DNA from: Bacillota bacterium | GTDB taxonomy: Bacteria > Bacillota > Clostridia > Acetivibrionales > DTU013 | Length of the DNA: 64,000 bases | Assembly (NCBI GenBank): GCA_023418915.1 | Contig: JAEZYU010000119.1 | Location: forward strand, 1-64,000 | Reading direction: 5' to 3' | Part shown: in pieces, positions 8,805 to 18,344 of the stretch | Layout: every line of letters begins with the position of its first letter | How positions within the stretch are numbered: position 1 is the first letter of the stretch | Program-made: the position numbers and the translations under genes | The notes under the pieces: model-generated | Database searches by the model: none | What the model was told of the DNA's origin: nothing | Seen by the model: the letters and a program-made list of their open reading frames with translations, nothing else

Positions 8805-11375
8805 ATGAGCTTTGAAAGAATAAAGTGCGGAATACAGAGCCTGGACATGCTTCTTGATAATATTCGGCTTGGCGATAATGTTGTGATACAGGTCACAGGC
8901 CTGGATGAATTCAGGAGGATATCCGGGGCTTTTGTCAGGCAGGCTGTACTTGACGGAAGAAACATCAATTATATCCGGTTTGCAGAGCATGAGCCTATAC
9001 TGGAACCACAGGAAGGGTTGATAATACATAAGCTTGATCCTGCCGAAGGGTTTGAACTCTTTACGGTCCGAGTCCATGAGATCATTGAGCGGGAGGGATA
9101 TGATGCCTTTTATGTATTTGACTGTCTTTCTGATCTGCAGTCATCATGGTCGACCGACTTAATGATGGGCAATTTTTTCTGTGTGACCTGTCCTTATTTG
9201 TTTGAATTGAATACTGTCGCTTTTTTCCCGATCTTAAGAGGTTATCATGACTATGCTGCTATTGCCAGGATCCAGGAAACTACTCAGATCCTGCTGGACA
9301 TCTATACCAATAAGAATGAAACCTATTTGCACCCTGTAAAGGTATGGAACAGGTACTCGTCAGAAATGTATCTCCCCTATAAGCTCAATGCCGACGGCGA
9401 ATTTGAGGTTCTGATCAACAGTGTTGATCTTGCTGATTACTATAGATCGATCCATTCGGATCATATGGATTATACAGAACAGAATACAGACAGCTATGAG
9501 AGGTTTTTCAGCAGAGCGAAGGAAGCTTATTATAGCGGGAACATAAGTGGTGAGACGATAGACAAGATGATCAGCAGCATGATGACTAACGATCCCAAAA
9601 TGGCACCGATGATAAAAAAGGAATTTTTGCCTGAGGATCTTTTCTTCATTAAAACGAGAATAATCGGTACCGGTCAAATAGGCGGAAAAGCTTGCGGGAT
9701 GCTGCTGGCAAGAAAGATGACGGAAAACCATCTCCCTTGCAGCTTCAGGCATATGGAGCCACATGACTCGTTTTATATAGGAACAGATGTGTTTTACTCA
9801 TATATAGTCGAAAATAAATTATGGAGTTTGTTTATCCGCCAGCGTAAGCAGGAGTATTATTTCGAAGCAGGCGATAAGCTGTCCGAGGACCTGCTGAAGG
9901 GCAATTTTCCACAATCTATCCGCGATCGCTTCAGAAGGATGCTGGAATACTTTGGGCAGATCCCTATTATCGTACGTTCCAGCAGTTTGCTGGAGGACAG
10001 CTTTGGAAATGCTTTTGCCGGCAAGTATGAGTCCGTATTCTGCCCGAATGGCGGCAGCCCGGATGAGAGGCTGGAGGCATTTGAGGAAGCGGTCCGCTGT
10101 GTCTATGCCAGCACCATGGCCCGGCCGGCATTGGAATACCGATGGAAACGCGGCATAGATAGATCTGCAGAGCAGATGGCCGTTTTAGTACAACGTATCA
10201 GCGCCACCAAATTTGGAGACTATTATATGCCCTGTGCTGCGGGAGTTGGTTTTTCCTATAGTGTATACCGATGGAGTGACAAGCTGAGTGCAGATGCGGG
10301 GTTGCTGCGATTGGTTGCCGGACTCGGTACAAGAGCCGTCAACAGAACCAACGCCGACTATCCGAGACTTGTCAATTTGGATAAGCCTGAGAATACCGCT
10401 TTGGTAAATGAGGAGGAAAGACACAGGTTCTCACAACGTTACTTTGATGTGATCAATACAGAAACAAATATGTATGAGGAAGTACCTGCATCCGTTCTGA
10501 TACCGCTTCTTCCCGGTTGGTATACTGATGTCATTTGTGAACATGATGCCACAGCGGAGGGTTTTTTGCGGGATAAAGGGGAATACCGTCCAGTCATGTT
10601 CGTGTCCTGCCTGGGTATAGTGAGGAATAATGAAGTAATGAAGCTGTTGAAGGATATGTTGACTGCGTTGCAGGAGTATTACGGAGCACCTGTTGATATC
10701 GAGTATACTATAAATTTTAACCCGGAGGGTACATTCACATTCAATCTGGTCCAGTGCAGGCCGTTATCTGTCTGGCAGTCTGTCATAGATCAGGGCATCC
10801 CAGAAATAGAAGAAGAAAAAGCGCTGTTTCAGATCAGAGATACTTTTATGGGCAACAGAGCCAGAGTCAGCGTAGACGCAGTCGTATATGTCGACTCACG
10901 CCAGTACCACAGTATGCCCTACAATCAGAAAAGTATCGTTACCAATACTATTAGAAAAATCAACCAATACTATAATAACAGCGGCAAAAATCTGATGCTG
11001 ATCAGTCCGGGCCGCATAGGCACATCTTCCCCTGAATTGGGGGTTGGTGTTACATTTTCAGATATTTCGAATTTTACCGTAATATGTGAATATGAAGATA
11101 AGGAAATTGGATTTGAACCGGAGCTATCCTTCGGCAGCCACATGTTTCAGGATATTGTAGAATCGGAAATGTTCTATGTTGCTGTCATGGAAAGGCAGAA
11201 TAACAATTTATTCAACAGAGATCTTCTGCTAAGAAGAGAGTCGGTGCTTAACAGAATTTTGCCTGATGAAACGATTGCCTCTGATATTGTTATGCTGTAC
11301 GAGACTGATCCAAATGAGCCGTTGAGCTTATATGCAGACTTTAAAAACCGTACTGTTGTATGTACATTGAGTTAG
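8805..11375 (+). CDS. KaiC-like domain fused to a PEP-synthase/PPDK ATP-grasp domain
   Basis: Protein of 856 aa, start chosen for the GGGGGGA site 4 bases upstream. Residues 1 to about 215 resemble a KaiC/RadA-type fold (CGIQSLDMLL near the start; FYVFDCLSDLQSSW like a Walker B strand), but the Walker A loop is replaced by VIQVTGLDEF, so ATP binding there is doubtful. Residues about 285-655 match the nucleotide-binding domain of PEP synthase and pyruvate phosphate dikinase (GTGQIGGKACGM, IIVRSSSLLEDSFGNAFAGK, FNLVQCRPLS). The phosphohistidine swivel and the PEP-binding barrel are absent. About 200 further residues have no obvious match. The reaction is unknown; a phosphotransfer or regulatory role is inferred. 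Confidence 0.75.
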   Translation: MSFERIKCGIQSLDMLLDNIRLGDNVVIQVTGLDEFRRISGAFVRQAVLDGRNINYIRFAEHEPILEPQEGLIIHKLDPAEGFELFTVRVHEIIEREGYDAFYVFDCLSDLQSSWSTDLMMGNFFCVTCPYLFELNTVAFFPILRGYHDYAAIARIQETTQILLDIYTNKNETYLHPVKVWNRYSSEMYLPYKLNADGEFEVLINSVDLADYYRSIHSDHMDYTEQNTDSYERFFSRAKEAYYSGNISGETIDKMISSMMTNDPKMAPMIKKEFLPEDLFFIKTRIIGTGQIGGKACGMLLARKMTENHLPCSFRHMEPHDSFYIGTDVFYSYIVENKLWSLFIRQRKQEYYFEAGDKLSEDLLKGNFPQSIRDRFRRMLEYFGQIPIIVRSSSLLEDSFGNAFAGKYESVFCPNGGSPDERLEAFEEAVRCVYASTMARPALEYRWKRGIDRSAEQMAVLVQRISATKFGDYYMPCAAGVGFSYSVYRWSDKLSADAGLLRLVAGLGTRAVNRTNADYPRLVNLDKPENTALVNEEERHRFSQRYFDVINTETNMYEEVPASVLIPLLPGWYTDVICEHDATAEGFLRDKGEYRPVMFVSCLGIVRNNEVMKLLKDMLTALQEYYGAPVDIEYTINFNPEGTFTFNLVQCRPLSVWQSVIDQGIPEIEEEKALFQIRDTFMGNRARVSVDAVVYVDSRQYHSMPYNQKSIVTNTIRKINQYYNNSGKNLMLISPGRIGTSSPELGVGVTFSDISNFTVICEYEDKEIGFEPELSFGSHMFQDIVESEMFYVAVMERQNNNLFNRDLLLRRESVLNRILPDETIASDIVMLYETDPNEPLSLYADFKNRTVVCTLS

Positions 11376-11401
11376 GATAGTAGCAAAGGAGTGTTTAATG
11401 T

Positions 11402-12229
11402 ATGAGAGTATATATCCTTGCGGATAACAGGACAAGAAGGCGTGGCTTTCTTGCGGAGCACGGCCTGTCTGTCTTTATTGAGCACGAAAGAATGAATATA
11501 CTGTTTGACACCGGCCAGTCCGATGTATATTGCCATAATGCCTCATTAATGAATGTGGATTTGAATAAAACCGACATTGTTGTGCTCAGTCATGGACACT
11601 ATGATCACTGTGGCGGATTAGTTTATTTCCCGAAATCGGACAAAGTACCAAAGGTTTATATACATGAGGCTGCATTTGAGAAAAGATTTGTCGTCAACAG
11701 TGACAAAAAGACCTGCCGAGAGATCGGTATTCCGTGGTTGGTCGATGATTACGGCTATATTAAGGACAAGCTAGTATTCACTGGGGGAAATATACAAATA
11801 GCTCCTGACATTACTCTCTGTGGAGAAATACCAGAAACAACAGTTTTTGAAGGAGTTGATGCGGGCTTTTATACCGGAGATGGGACCAATAAAGCAGCTG
11901 ATATGATGAAAGACGAGCAGATGCTTGTTTTTGATACTGAAAAAGGACTATGCATTTTTCTCGGATGCAGTCATCCCGGCATTGTAAACTGCCTGAATCA
12001 TGCATTGAGTCTGTTTCCTGGCAAAAGAATCGATACATTGGCGGCCGGAATGCATCTGGAAAGTGCCAGTCCAGTGCGCCTGCAAATGACTATAGAGCAT
12101 ATGGCTGATTTGAATATAGGCAGGATTATTCCAATGCATTGCACGGGTATTTTTGCTATTTCAGAGATGAAGCGACTTTTAGGGAACAGATGTCTGCCGT
12201 TATGTGCGGGAGACACTTTGAGTATATAG
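11402..12229 (+). CDS. Metallo-beta-lactamase-fold hydrolase
   Basis: 275 aa, with the metal-binding motif LSHGHYDHCGG near residue 63 and further metal ligands in GCSHPGIVN and MHCTGIFA. It resembles the group annotated as 7,8-dihydropterin-6-methyl-4-(beta-D-ribofuranosyl)-aminobenzene-5'-phosphate synthase. AAGGAG lies 10 bases before the ATG. It starts 26 bp after the KaiC/PPDK-like gene and is probably co-transcribed with it. The true substrate is not known for most members of this family. Confidence 0.85.
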   Translation: MRVYILADNRTRRRGFLAEHGLSVFIEHERMNILFDTGQSDVYCHNASLMNVDLNKTDIVVLSHGHYDHCGGLVYFPKSDKVPKVYIHEAAFEKRFVVNSDKKTCREIGIPWLVDDYGYIKDKLVFTGGNIQIAPDITLCGEIPETTVFEGVDAGFYTGDGTNKAADMMKDEQMLVFDTEKGLCIFLGCSHPGIVNCLNHALSLFPGKRIDTLAAGMHLESASPVRLQMTIEHMADLNIGRIIPMHCTGIFAISEMKRLLGNRCLPLCAGDTLSI

Positions 12230-12288
12230 CAAGACAGAATTTCATCCGTTTGCACTAATCATAAATCGACCCAAAGTATTTTTCGCTG

Positions 12289-12717
12289 TTATTGCCGGCC
12301 TTGTAATGACCTGAGTGTTTTATTGATCTGAACGGCTTCTTTCTTGTCCAGCTTCCAGCTTATCAAATTGACCATGAGGTAAACGATAAAGACTGCAATA
12401 ATGAAAAAGGCTGTGTCAGCTAAAACGTGAAGCAGCCCGGCCCAGAACCCGAAACCTGTCAGCACAGCTTCAAGTACTATGACCTGGAACACCTTTCGTA
12501 CCAGCGCCTGACGGAAGGACAGTTCCTTGCGGGAATAGGTAATAAACGATGGTATGATACTTATAAATCCAAAAATAAGAGGGGAAATAAAGCCTTCATA
12601 TCCAAACCTTGCATCCGGGTCAAGTGCTAGTCCCAGGACAGCTATTGCTGCCGTCACACAGGTGGTTATAATAAAGTATTCCAGCAGGCATTTTTTTAAA
12701 AAGGCTTTTAAGCTCAT
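12289..12717 (-). CDS. DUF3021 membrane protein
   Basis: 142 aa with four predicted membrane helices (about 13-32, 43-60, 75-97 and 102-123), a basic N-terminus and a basic tail. Size and pattern match DUF3021 proteins, which are usually coded directly after a LytTR regulator, as here: the ATG overlaps the stop of the upstream regulator by 4 bp. DUF3021 partners are thought to modulate the regulator from the membrane; the signal sensed is unknown. Confidence 0.82.
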   Translation of the reverse strand: MSLKAFLKKCLLEYFIITTCVTAAIAVLGLALDPDARFGYEGFISPLIFGFISIIPSFITYSRKELSFRQALVRKVFQVIVLEAVLTGFGFWAGLLHVLADTAFFIIAVFIVYLMVNLISWKLDKKEAVQINKTLRSLQGRQ

Positions 12718-13160
12718 ATCTGTTCACCCAGTATTCGTTTTTTTAATTCAGGAACATATTGCCGTGAAATGATGACCTCTTCACCATTATACATAGTTGC
12801 GCAAAACCGCCCATTCAATATGGGGCGTACGTTATCGATCTTCATCAGATTTATCACAAATGATTTTGAACACCTGAAAAAGCTTTTATCCTCATATTGC
12901 TCAGCAAATTCGTAAAGCTTGCACTTTAGCCCATAAACCTTTGTTGATGTGTAAGCAAAGGTTTTGTTGTCTACGGCTTCCACAAATAGAATATCCTGAA
13001 GAGAGATTTGGCTAACTCTCTCGTCAGTATACCCTGCAAGTGTTGCATCGGTGGATTTGATAAAGCTGACAATACTTTTAACGTTATCATTGAGTTCATA
13101 GCATTGTATAATTGCCTGTTCTTCATGGTCAAAGCCTATATGCTTAACTGAAACCTTCAA
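12714..13160 (-). CDS. LytTR-family transcriptional regulator
   Basis: 148 aa beginning at TTG 13160, which follows GGAAGG by 7 bases and gives the typical MKVSVKHI start. A longer frame from 13277 adds about 39 residues without family resemblance. The C-terminal LytTR domain (about 50-145) includes ILFVEAVDNKTFAYT and FFRCSKSFVINLMKID. There is no receiver domain, so it belongs to the stand-alone LytTR class paired with DUF3021. It is translationally coupled to the downstream membrane gene and probably controls its own operon. Confidence 0.85.
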   Translation of the reverse strand: MKVSVKHIGFDHEEQAIIQCYELNDNVKSIVSFIKSTDATLAGYTDERVSQISLQDILFVEAVDNKTFAYTSTKVYGLKCKLYEFAEQYEDKSFFRCSKSFVINLMKIDNVRPILNGRFCATMYNGEEVIISRQYVPELKKRILGEQI

Positions 13161-13293
13161 ATGCGGCACCTTCCAGTCGGCTTGTTTTGCACATCCGGCT
13201 AATTTGGAGGGTTTGCCGGGAATGTGTACTGCAATTATAACACATTCTCCGACAGTTTCATCCGGTTTTCCGCACATTTATTATGTAAAGTTA

Positions 13294-14598
13294 TTAGTAT
13301 TCTGATTGCAGCTGCAGCTCTTTATGATCCTTTAGTGTATAGTTGAAAAAGCGCAGTACACATTGATTCATTGTTTCAATGCAATAGCGGGCGTCTGCGT
13401 CTCCTGTGCCGAGCATGCCAGCCAGTGCCGGAGAAAACAGGGGCAGGTCTGTGAAGTTCAGATGGCCTGAGCCGCGGATCACTATATCATATGCTTCTAT
13501 TGCATTTGAGCTTGCTGAAAAATTATTATAGGCTGTACCCTGTTGCTTGGCATCTTCATAATGGCTGTCATTATACATGTTTAGTAAAGGTACCGGATAG
13601 GCCTCAGTGCTCAGAATACCCTGACCGTCTTCAAAGGCAATCTCTTCACCTATCATAGTACCGTCGACTACTATCACTGCATCGACATCCGTTCTTTCAC
13701 GTGCAAGCTGTGCCGCTGCCGCTCCGCCAAGCGAATGACCGAATAGTCCGATTTTTTCCTGATCGATCAGTGTATGAAGGGGTTTTGGTATCTCGCTGGT
13801 CGCATTGCTTAAAATGCAGTCTAGAATGAAATCCATATCACTGGTGCGCAGATCGAGCCATTCATGTGTCTTATCGTATGTTGTCTGTTCATCATATTGA
13901 TCATTTGTAATGTTGACTGCATCATTCAAAAAATCCATATTGACCGGCGTTACACTGCCGTCATCATGCTGTGAAAAGAAAGCATGGTAGCTGTGGTCGA
14001 TGCTGCATACCACATACCCGTTGCTGGCAAGGTCGCTGAAGGTAGACAGATTGCTGCCGCGGTATCCAAACGATCCGTGGGAGAATATGGCGAGCGGGAA
14101 TTTATCAGAGGCGGCCTCAACTGCCGGATACCAAAACTGAACTGTTAGCTTTCTGTTTTCACCTGTATTTGAAAATGGTTCGGTACGTGATGCATCCACA
14201 AAGGTAATGCTTGTAGTATCAACAGTATATGGACCGGTAGCTCCGACCTGATCCAGCTGTGGAAACAGTATTCCGGGCAGTATCATGAATGTGAGAAAAA
14301 TGCACCAGTTTATGCATGAGAGCACTGCTGTAAAGCTTTTAAACTGTTTTTCCGCTTTTGGTTTTTTAACAAAATGGATAACGCTGAAAATTGCAAGAAT
14401 TGCCAGCAGGATGAACAGGCCCATCCAACGGAAGCCCCACCAGTATATGCCTGCGGCTGATGACAATGAAAAAATAATGAAGGATGCAATCCGAAGGATG
14501 TGTTTTAGCTTTGTCTGCCTGTTTTTTGTTGCAAGCCGATAAATAAGTAATCCGATCTGTAAGCTGAGAGCGATTATTATTGTAATGATTCCTATCAT
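13294..14598 (-). CDS. Membrane-anchored alpha/beta hydrolase
   Basis: 434 aa. The N-terminal third has about four hydrophobic helices (to about residue 115), then an alpha/beta-hydrolase domain with the nucleophile elbow GHSLGG (Ser near 289), an oxyanion region (IFSHGSFGYRGSN) and a late His in GSGHLNF. It resembles platelet-activating-factor acetylhydrolase or chlorophyllase-like esterases. The active site would face outside, tethered by the helices. Substrate unknown. It ends 16 bp before the upstream end of the LytTR region on the same strand but has its own start. Confidence 0.82.
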   Translation of the reverse strand: MIGIITIIIALSLQIGLLIYRLATKNRQTKLKHILRIASFIIFSLSSAAGIYWWGFRWMGLFILLAILAIFSVIHFVKKPKAEKQFKSFTAVLSCINWCIFLTFMILPGILFPQLDQVGATGPYTVDTTSITFVDASRTEPFSNTGENRKLTVQFWYPAVEAASDKFPLAIFSHGSFGYRGSNLSTFSDLASNGYVVCSIDHSYHAFFSQHDDGSVTPVNMDFLNDAVNITNDQYDEQTTYDKTHEWLDLRTSDMDFILDCILSNATSEIPKPLHTLIDQEKIGLFGHSLGGAAAAQLARERTDVDAVIVVDGTMIGEEIAFEDGQGILSTEAYPVPLLNMYNDSHYEDAKQQGTAYNNFSASSNAIEAYDIVIRGSGHLNFTDLPLFSPALAGMLGTGDADARYCIETMNQCVLRFFNYTLKDHKELQLQSEY

Positions 14599-14975
14599 GT
14601 GTGATACTCCCTTTCTTTGTGTTGTAACGGTAGTATAGGAGATTCTGCATGATTATTCAATTGGTTTGATGGTAAGTTGCATTTATTCGACGTAAGTTGC
14701 ATACCGGATAGAATCCCAGCATGATTCTAATAATCCCAATTCAGGCAAGATTATGATGAAATGCGGTATAAAATACAAGGGGACCTTGCGCCAGGCCGAC
14801 TTCAGCAATAGGGGAATTGTTGATGCAGCAGCAATGTACAGCCTTTTGGCAAGCGAGTATTATGCAATGAAACGATCATAGAGTATTTTGTATTATCTAT
14901 GTGGCTGATAGCAAGTTTGATGGCAGAACTCTCACCGATATGGAGAGGGTGGAGCTGTTCATTGAATGAGACAGC
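14599..14975. other. Intergenic region with a doubtful 42-codon frame
   Basis: Between the divergent ends of the hydrolase (start) and glnA (stop) there is no convincing gene. A frame at 14753-14881 (+) codes 42 residues (starting MMKCGIKYKG) but lacks a clear ribosome binding site; it may be the relic of a larger gene. Confidence 0.4.
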
Positions 14976-16406
14976 TCACAGGTCGTAGTAATAGGCAAAC
15001 TCAGCCGGATGAGGGATCCTGTTGATTGCTTCAGACTCAGCCCGTTTGATTCTGGTCCACCTGTCCAGCAGGCTCTTTGTAAACACTCCGCCGCGCATCA
15101 GGTACTCATTATCCTCCTCCAGAGCATCAAGTGCTTCATCGAGTGACTTGGGCAGTGAGGTAAGCTTCATCTTCTCTTCCTCTGAAAGATGATAAAGGTT
15201 AAAGTCATATGGTCCCCATCCATTCTCATGCGGATCTATCCTGTTCACGATGCCGTCAATACCAGCCATCAGTATAGCTGAGTATGCATAATAGGGGTTG
15301 CAGGTTGCATCCGGGTTTCGAATTTCAAAGCGCTTTGTTTCAGGAGACTTCGCATAGGCCGGTATGCGTATCACAGCGCTTCTGTTGGACGTGGCGTAGC
15401 CTATTGTAACAGGAGCTTCATATCCGGGTACAAGTCTTTTATATGAGTTTGTCGAAGGATTGGTCAATGCACATAGTGATCTGGCATGCTTCAAGAGGCC
15501 GCCTATAAACCAGTGAGCTTCCTGACTGAGCCCTGAGTATCCATTTTTATCGTAGAATACAGGTCTCGCGTCCTTCATCAGCAGCATATGTACGTGCATA
15601 CCGCTGCCGGCTTCCGAAAAGATCGGCTTTGGCAGAAAGGTAGCCGACTTGTCTTGTGCGGCTGCAGAATTTTTTACAACGTATTTGATGATCATCGTTT
15701 TGTCGGCCATTTCTGTCATGCTGCCCAGTTCGACCTCTATTTCGAGCTGACCGGGGCCGCCAACCTCGTGATGATGGTATTTGACCTTTACATCCCAGTT
15801 TTCAAGAAGCATGCACATTTTGCTGCGCAAGCCATAGGTGATGTCATGCGGCGGTGTGATATGATAGCCGCCCTTGCAAGGAATATGGTAACCATTATTT
15901 GTGCCGCCAAATCCGCTGTTCCACTCGGCCTGTGATGTGTCTAGCTTATAGGCGACACTGTTGGGGCTGCACTGATAGCTTACATGATCAATCACATAAA
16001 ACTCAAATTCAGGACCTATGATCAATGTATCTGCAATTTCGGTCTCACGCAGGTACTCCTCAGCCCTAAGAGCTACATTGCGGGGATATTGGTCAAAGGG
16101 TCTGTTGCCGTCTGGAGCTATAACCTGTACATTGCCGATCATTGTAAGAGTTGGTGTGTCTGTAAAGGGATCGATATGAGCACTGGAGAGATCAGGAATA
16201 AACACCATATCGCTTTTCTCTACCTTTGCATAGCCATAATTAGAGCCGTCGAAGCCAATGCCGTATTTCATTACATTCTCGTCAAGTCTTTCGGCAGGAA
16301 TAGTTACATGACGCCACCTGCCATTGATATCGATCATTTTGAAGTCAATCATTTTAATGTCGTTTTTCCTGCAGCAATTTTGTATCTCACTTAATTGTGA
16401 AAACAT
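14976..16406 (-). CDS. glnA: Glutamine synthetase, type I
   Basis: ATP-dependent ligation of ammonia to glutamate, 476 aa. The ATG at 16406 follows GGAGG and gives the normal GlnA start; an in-frame extension to 16442 lacks a site. Seen: beta-grasp region (MIDFKMIDINGRWRH, GFDGSNYGYA), the metal ligands in GPEFEFYV, the glutamate/metal motif GSGMHVHM and the arginine-rich NRSAVIRIP. The usual Tyr-adenylylation segment of the proteobacterial I-beta type is not seen, which fits a Firmicutes enzyme. Monocistronic. Confidence 0.94.
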   Translation of the reverse strand: MFSQLSEIQNCCRKNDIKMIDFKMIDINGRWRHVTIPAERLDENVMKYGIGFDGSNYGYAKVEKSDMVFIPDLSSAHIDPFTDTPTLTMIGNVQVIAPDGNRPFDQYPRNVALRAEEYLRETEIADTLIIGPEFEFYVIDHVSYQCSPNSVAYKLDTSQAEWNSGFGGTNNGYHIPCKGGYHITPPHDITYGLRSKMCMLLENWDVKVKYHHHEVGGPGQLEIEVELGSMTEMADKTMIIKYVVKNSAAAQDKSATFLPKPIFSEAGSGMHVHMLLMKDARPVFYDKNGYSGLSQEAHWFIGGLLKHARSLCALTNPSTNSYKRLVPGYEAPVTIGYATSNRSAVIRIPAYAKSPETKRFEIRNPDATCNPYYAYSAILMAGIDGIVNRIDPHENGWGPYDFNLYHLSEEEKMKLTSLPKSLDEALDALEEDNEYLMRGGVFTKSLLDRWTRIKRAESEAINRIPHPAEFAYYYDL

Positions 16407-16713
16407 AAGAATCCTCCGTGAAATTTTGACAAGTAAATACAATTAATATACATTATAAAACAATTTTTTGATAGAATATAGGGTATTTTGGAAAAAAGTA
16501 TAAGATAATTCTTTCATAAGAGAATCTATGAAAACAATTCATGATTAAAACCGGTTCACCAATATGATAATAAATATGAATAGCTGAAAAAGAAAGTGAT
16601 GAAGTCTCAATGAGAACAACTGATATGTTGAACAACGGATTTGGTAATGTAATTGTTCGATAATTGTAGGTTTATGTAATACAGAAGCGAAAACTACAGA
16701 AGGGATGTTGCCA
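16407..16713. other. Divergent promoter region glnA / L,D-transpeptidase
   Basis: AT-rich, no gene. On the minus strand a TATAAT at 16457-16452 lies about 45 bp before the glnA start and could be its -10 box. No clear GlnR-type operator was recognised. Confidence 0.4.
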
Positions 16714-17667
16714 ATGCACAAATATTATGGATTTTACAAAAGGTATGGATTCATAAAGAATCTGATATCAGCTTTGAGCATCATACTGATATTTACGGTG
16801 TTACCGGGCAAAGTTTCTGCGGCAGAGCCACTGTCAAAGGCGGGACAGTATATCGTTAAAAGCGGTGACAGCCTCTATAAAATAAGCAGAAATTATGGTG
16901 TGGGTATAGAGGTGCTGAAGGGCTCAAATAGACTGAAGACCGATATTATTGTACCGGGGCAGATCCTGCTGGTAAAACCCGAGTATACCAGTCATACAGT
17001 AACAAAGGGTGATACACTGTATGAAATAGCAAAGCGATATGGCGTCACGGTTAACGAACTGAAGGGTTTCAATAAAATCACTTCAAACATTATTTATCCG
17101 GGACAGGTCATAAAGGTTGCGCTGAAAACGGCAAAGCCATTGAAAAAAATAATGGATGAAATGGGCATATATTATGGCGGCTCAAGGATGAGTATAGTAA
17201 CGGACAAATATGACCGAACACTTTCATTATATCTGGATGGTACATGGCTCAAGTCCTACCATATTGAGCTCGGGGAGGGCGGACTCGGGGATAAGGCCCT
17301 GGCGGGCGATCATAGAACTCCGGAGGGAGCTTTTTATATCTGTCAGAAGGCTGTGCTGGTCCCTCCACAGGAGTACTTCGGGACACGTTGGCTGAGGCTC
17401 AGCTATCCAAGCTACGAAGATGCTGAGAGGGGATTGAAGCAGGGGTTGATCAGTACACAGCAATATAAAAGTATCATAGCGTCATTGGATAGGAGATGGA
17501 TACCGCACCAGAACACAAAGCTTGGCGGCGGAGTCGGCATACACGGAGGGAATACGCAGAAGCTGGGAAAGGATTGGACGTGGGGATGCATTGGCATGAA
17601 TGACAAGGATCTGGAGGAGTTTTATGATTATGTGGACGCTTCAACTAAGGTAATAATCCAAAAATAG
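16714..17667 (+). CDS. LysM-domain L,D-transpeptidase (YkuD family)
   Basis: Secreted cell-wall enzyme of 317 aa. Start at 16714 is chosen because AAGGG stands 9 bases upstream; ATG 16705 would overlap it. Signal peptide or membrane anchor at about 14-37 (ALSIILIFTVLPGKVSA), two LysM peptidoglycan-binding repeats (about 45-89 and 92-137), and a YkuD catalytic domain (about 158-317) with HGGN and catalytic Cys292 in TWGCIGM. It makes 3-3 peptide crosslinks or attaches proteins to peptidoglycan; which one cannot be told. Monocistronic. Confidence 0.9.
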   Translation: MHKYYGFYKRYGFIKNLISALSIILIFTVLPGKVSAAEPLSKAGQYIVKSGDSLYKISRNYGVGIEVLKGSNRLKTDIIVPGQILLVKPEYTSHTVTKGDTLYEIAKRYGVTVNELKGFNKITSNIIYPGQVIKVALKTAKPLKKIMDEMGIYYGGSRMSIVTDKYDRTLSLYLDGTWLKSYHIELGEGGLGDKALAGDHRTPEGAFYICQKAVLVPPQEYFGTRWLRLSYPSYEDAERGLKQGLISTQQYKSIIASLDRRWIPHQNTKLGGGVGIHGGNTQKLGKDWTWGCIGMNDKDLEEFYDYVDASTKVIIQK

Positions 17668-17994
17668 GAGGCAGTGATGCTCGTTGTGAAAAGCTTTCCT
17701 GCCGATTATGGTAATAGCCATGTGTCATAGAGTAAAATTATCGTAGGCAAATAATATGGAAAAACCTCATAAGAGGTCTTCCCATAATCATGATTTCCTG
17801 TAGTTTAGAGGTTGACAAGCGTCCGCCATGCTACACTGGAATGTCGAGGATGAAGAGAAACAGGAATTTGCTTCTTCCAGACTACAATAACACTGCTGAG
17901 TAAGAAAAGTTTTCTACAAAGGGAGTTCAACTTAGGGATTTACGAAAACAAGTAAATTTTTACCGACTCTCTTCAAGCGGAGGCTCGAAAGTAA

Positions 17995-18034
17995 AGACTG
18001 CACCGAAGGATAAAACCTTAGTGCAGTCTTTTTT
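17995..18034 (+). terminator. Intrinsic terminator in a gene-poor stretch
   Basis: AGACTGCAC pairs with GTGCAGTCT and a seven-T run follows. No intact gene precedes it within 300 bp, so it may belong to a lost gene or to the transpeptidase transcript. Confidence 0.75.
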
Positions 18035-18089
18035 TGTATGAGTTGATTGCTTTTTAAGATAGATAAATAAACCAAGCAACATCACCAAG

Positions 18090-18288
18090 TCTAAATCTTA
18101 GTAGGGAAGATGTCCAGTATCTGGCCGATATTGATAGCCAGATAGAAGAACTGCTGACGCGTTTTTAAAGCTGGCCAATTCCTAGACTAACTATAAATAT
18201 GTAGCCGAGGAGATCTACCATCTGTGTAAACAGAAGCAAAGGCTAATTCAAATTCGATGTGACGGTGGATGTCGACTAAACCGCGACT
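18090..18288 (+). pseudogene. Relic of a serine-recombinase C-terminus
   Basis: Conceptual translation in two frames with stops gives DIDSQIEELLTRF and then LANS-stop-TNYKYVAEEIYHL followed by CKQKQRLI. This helical pattern is typical of the C-terminal coiled region of large serine recombinases. The rest of the gene is gone. It marks the left side of the accessory island. Assignment is by pattern recognition only. Confidence 0.45.
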
Positions 18289-18344
18289 TAATTACATAAA
18301 AGAGATTGCCCCTGTAAAAACGGATAAGATGTGTCACATGACAA

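Noticed and set aside
13161..13277. N-terminal extension of the LytTR regulator
   Set aside because: The extra 39 residues have no family similarity, and TTG 13160 has a well-placed ribosome binding site.
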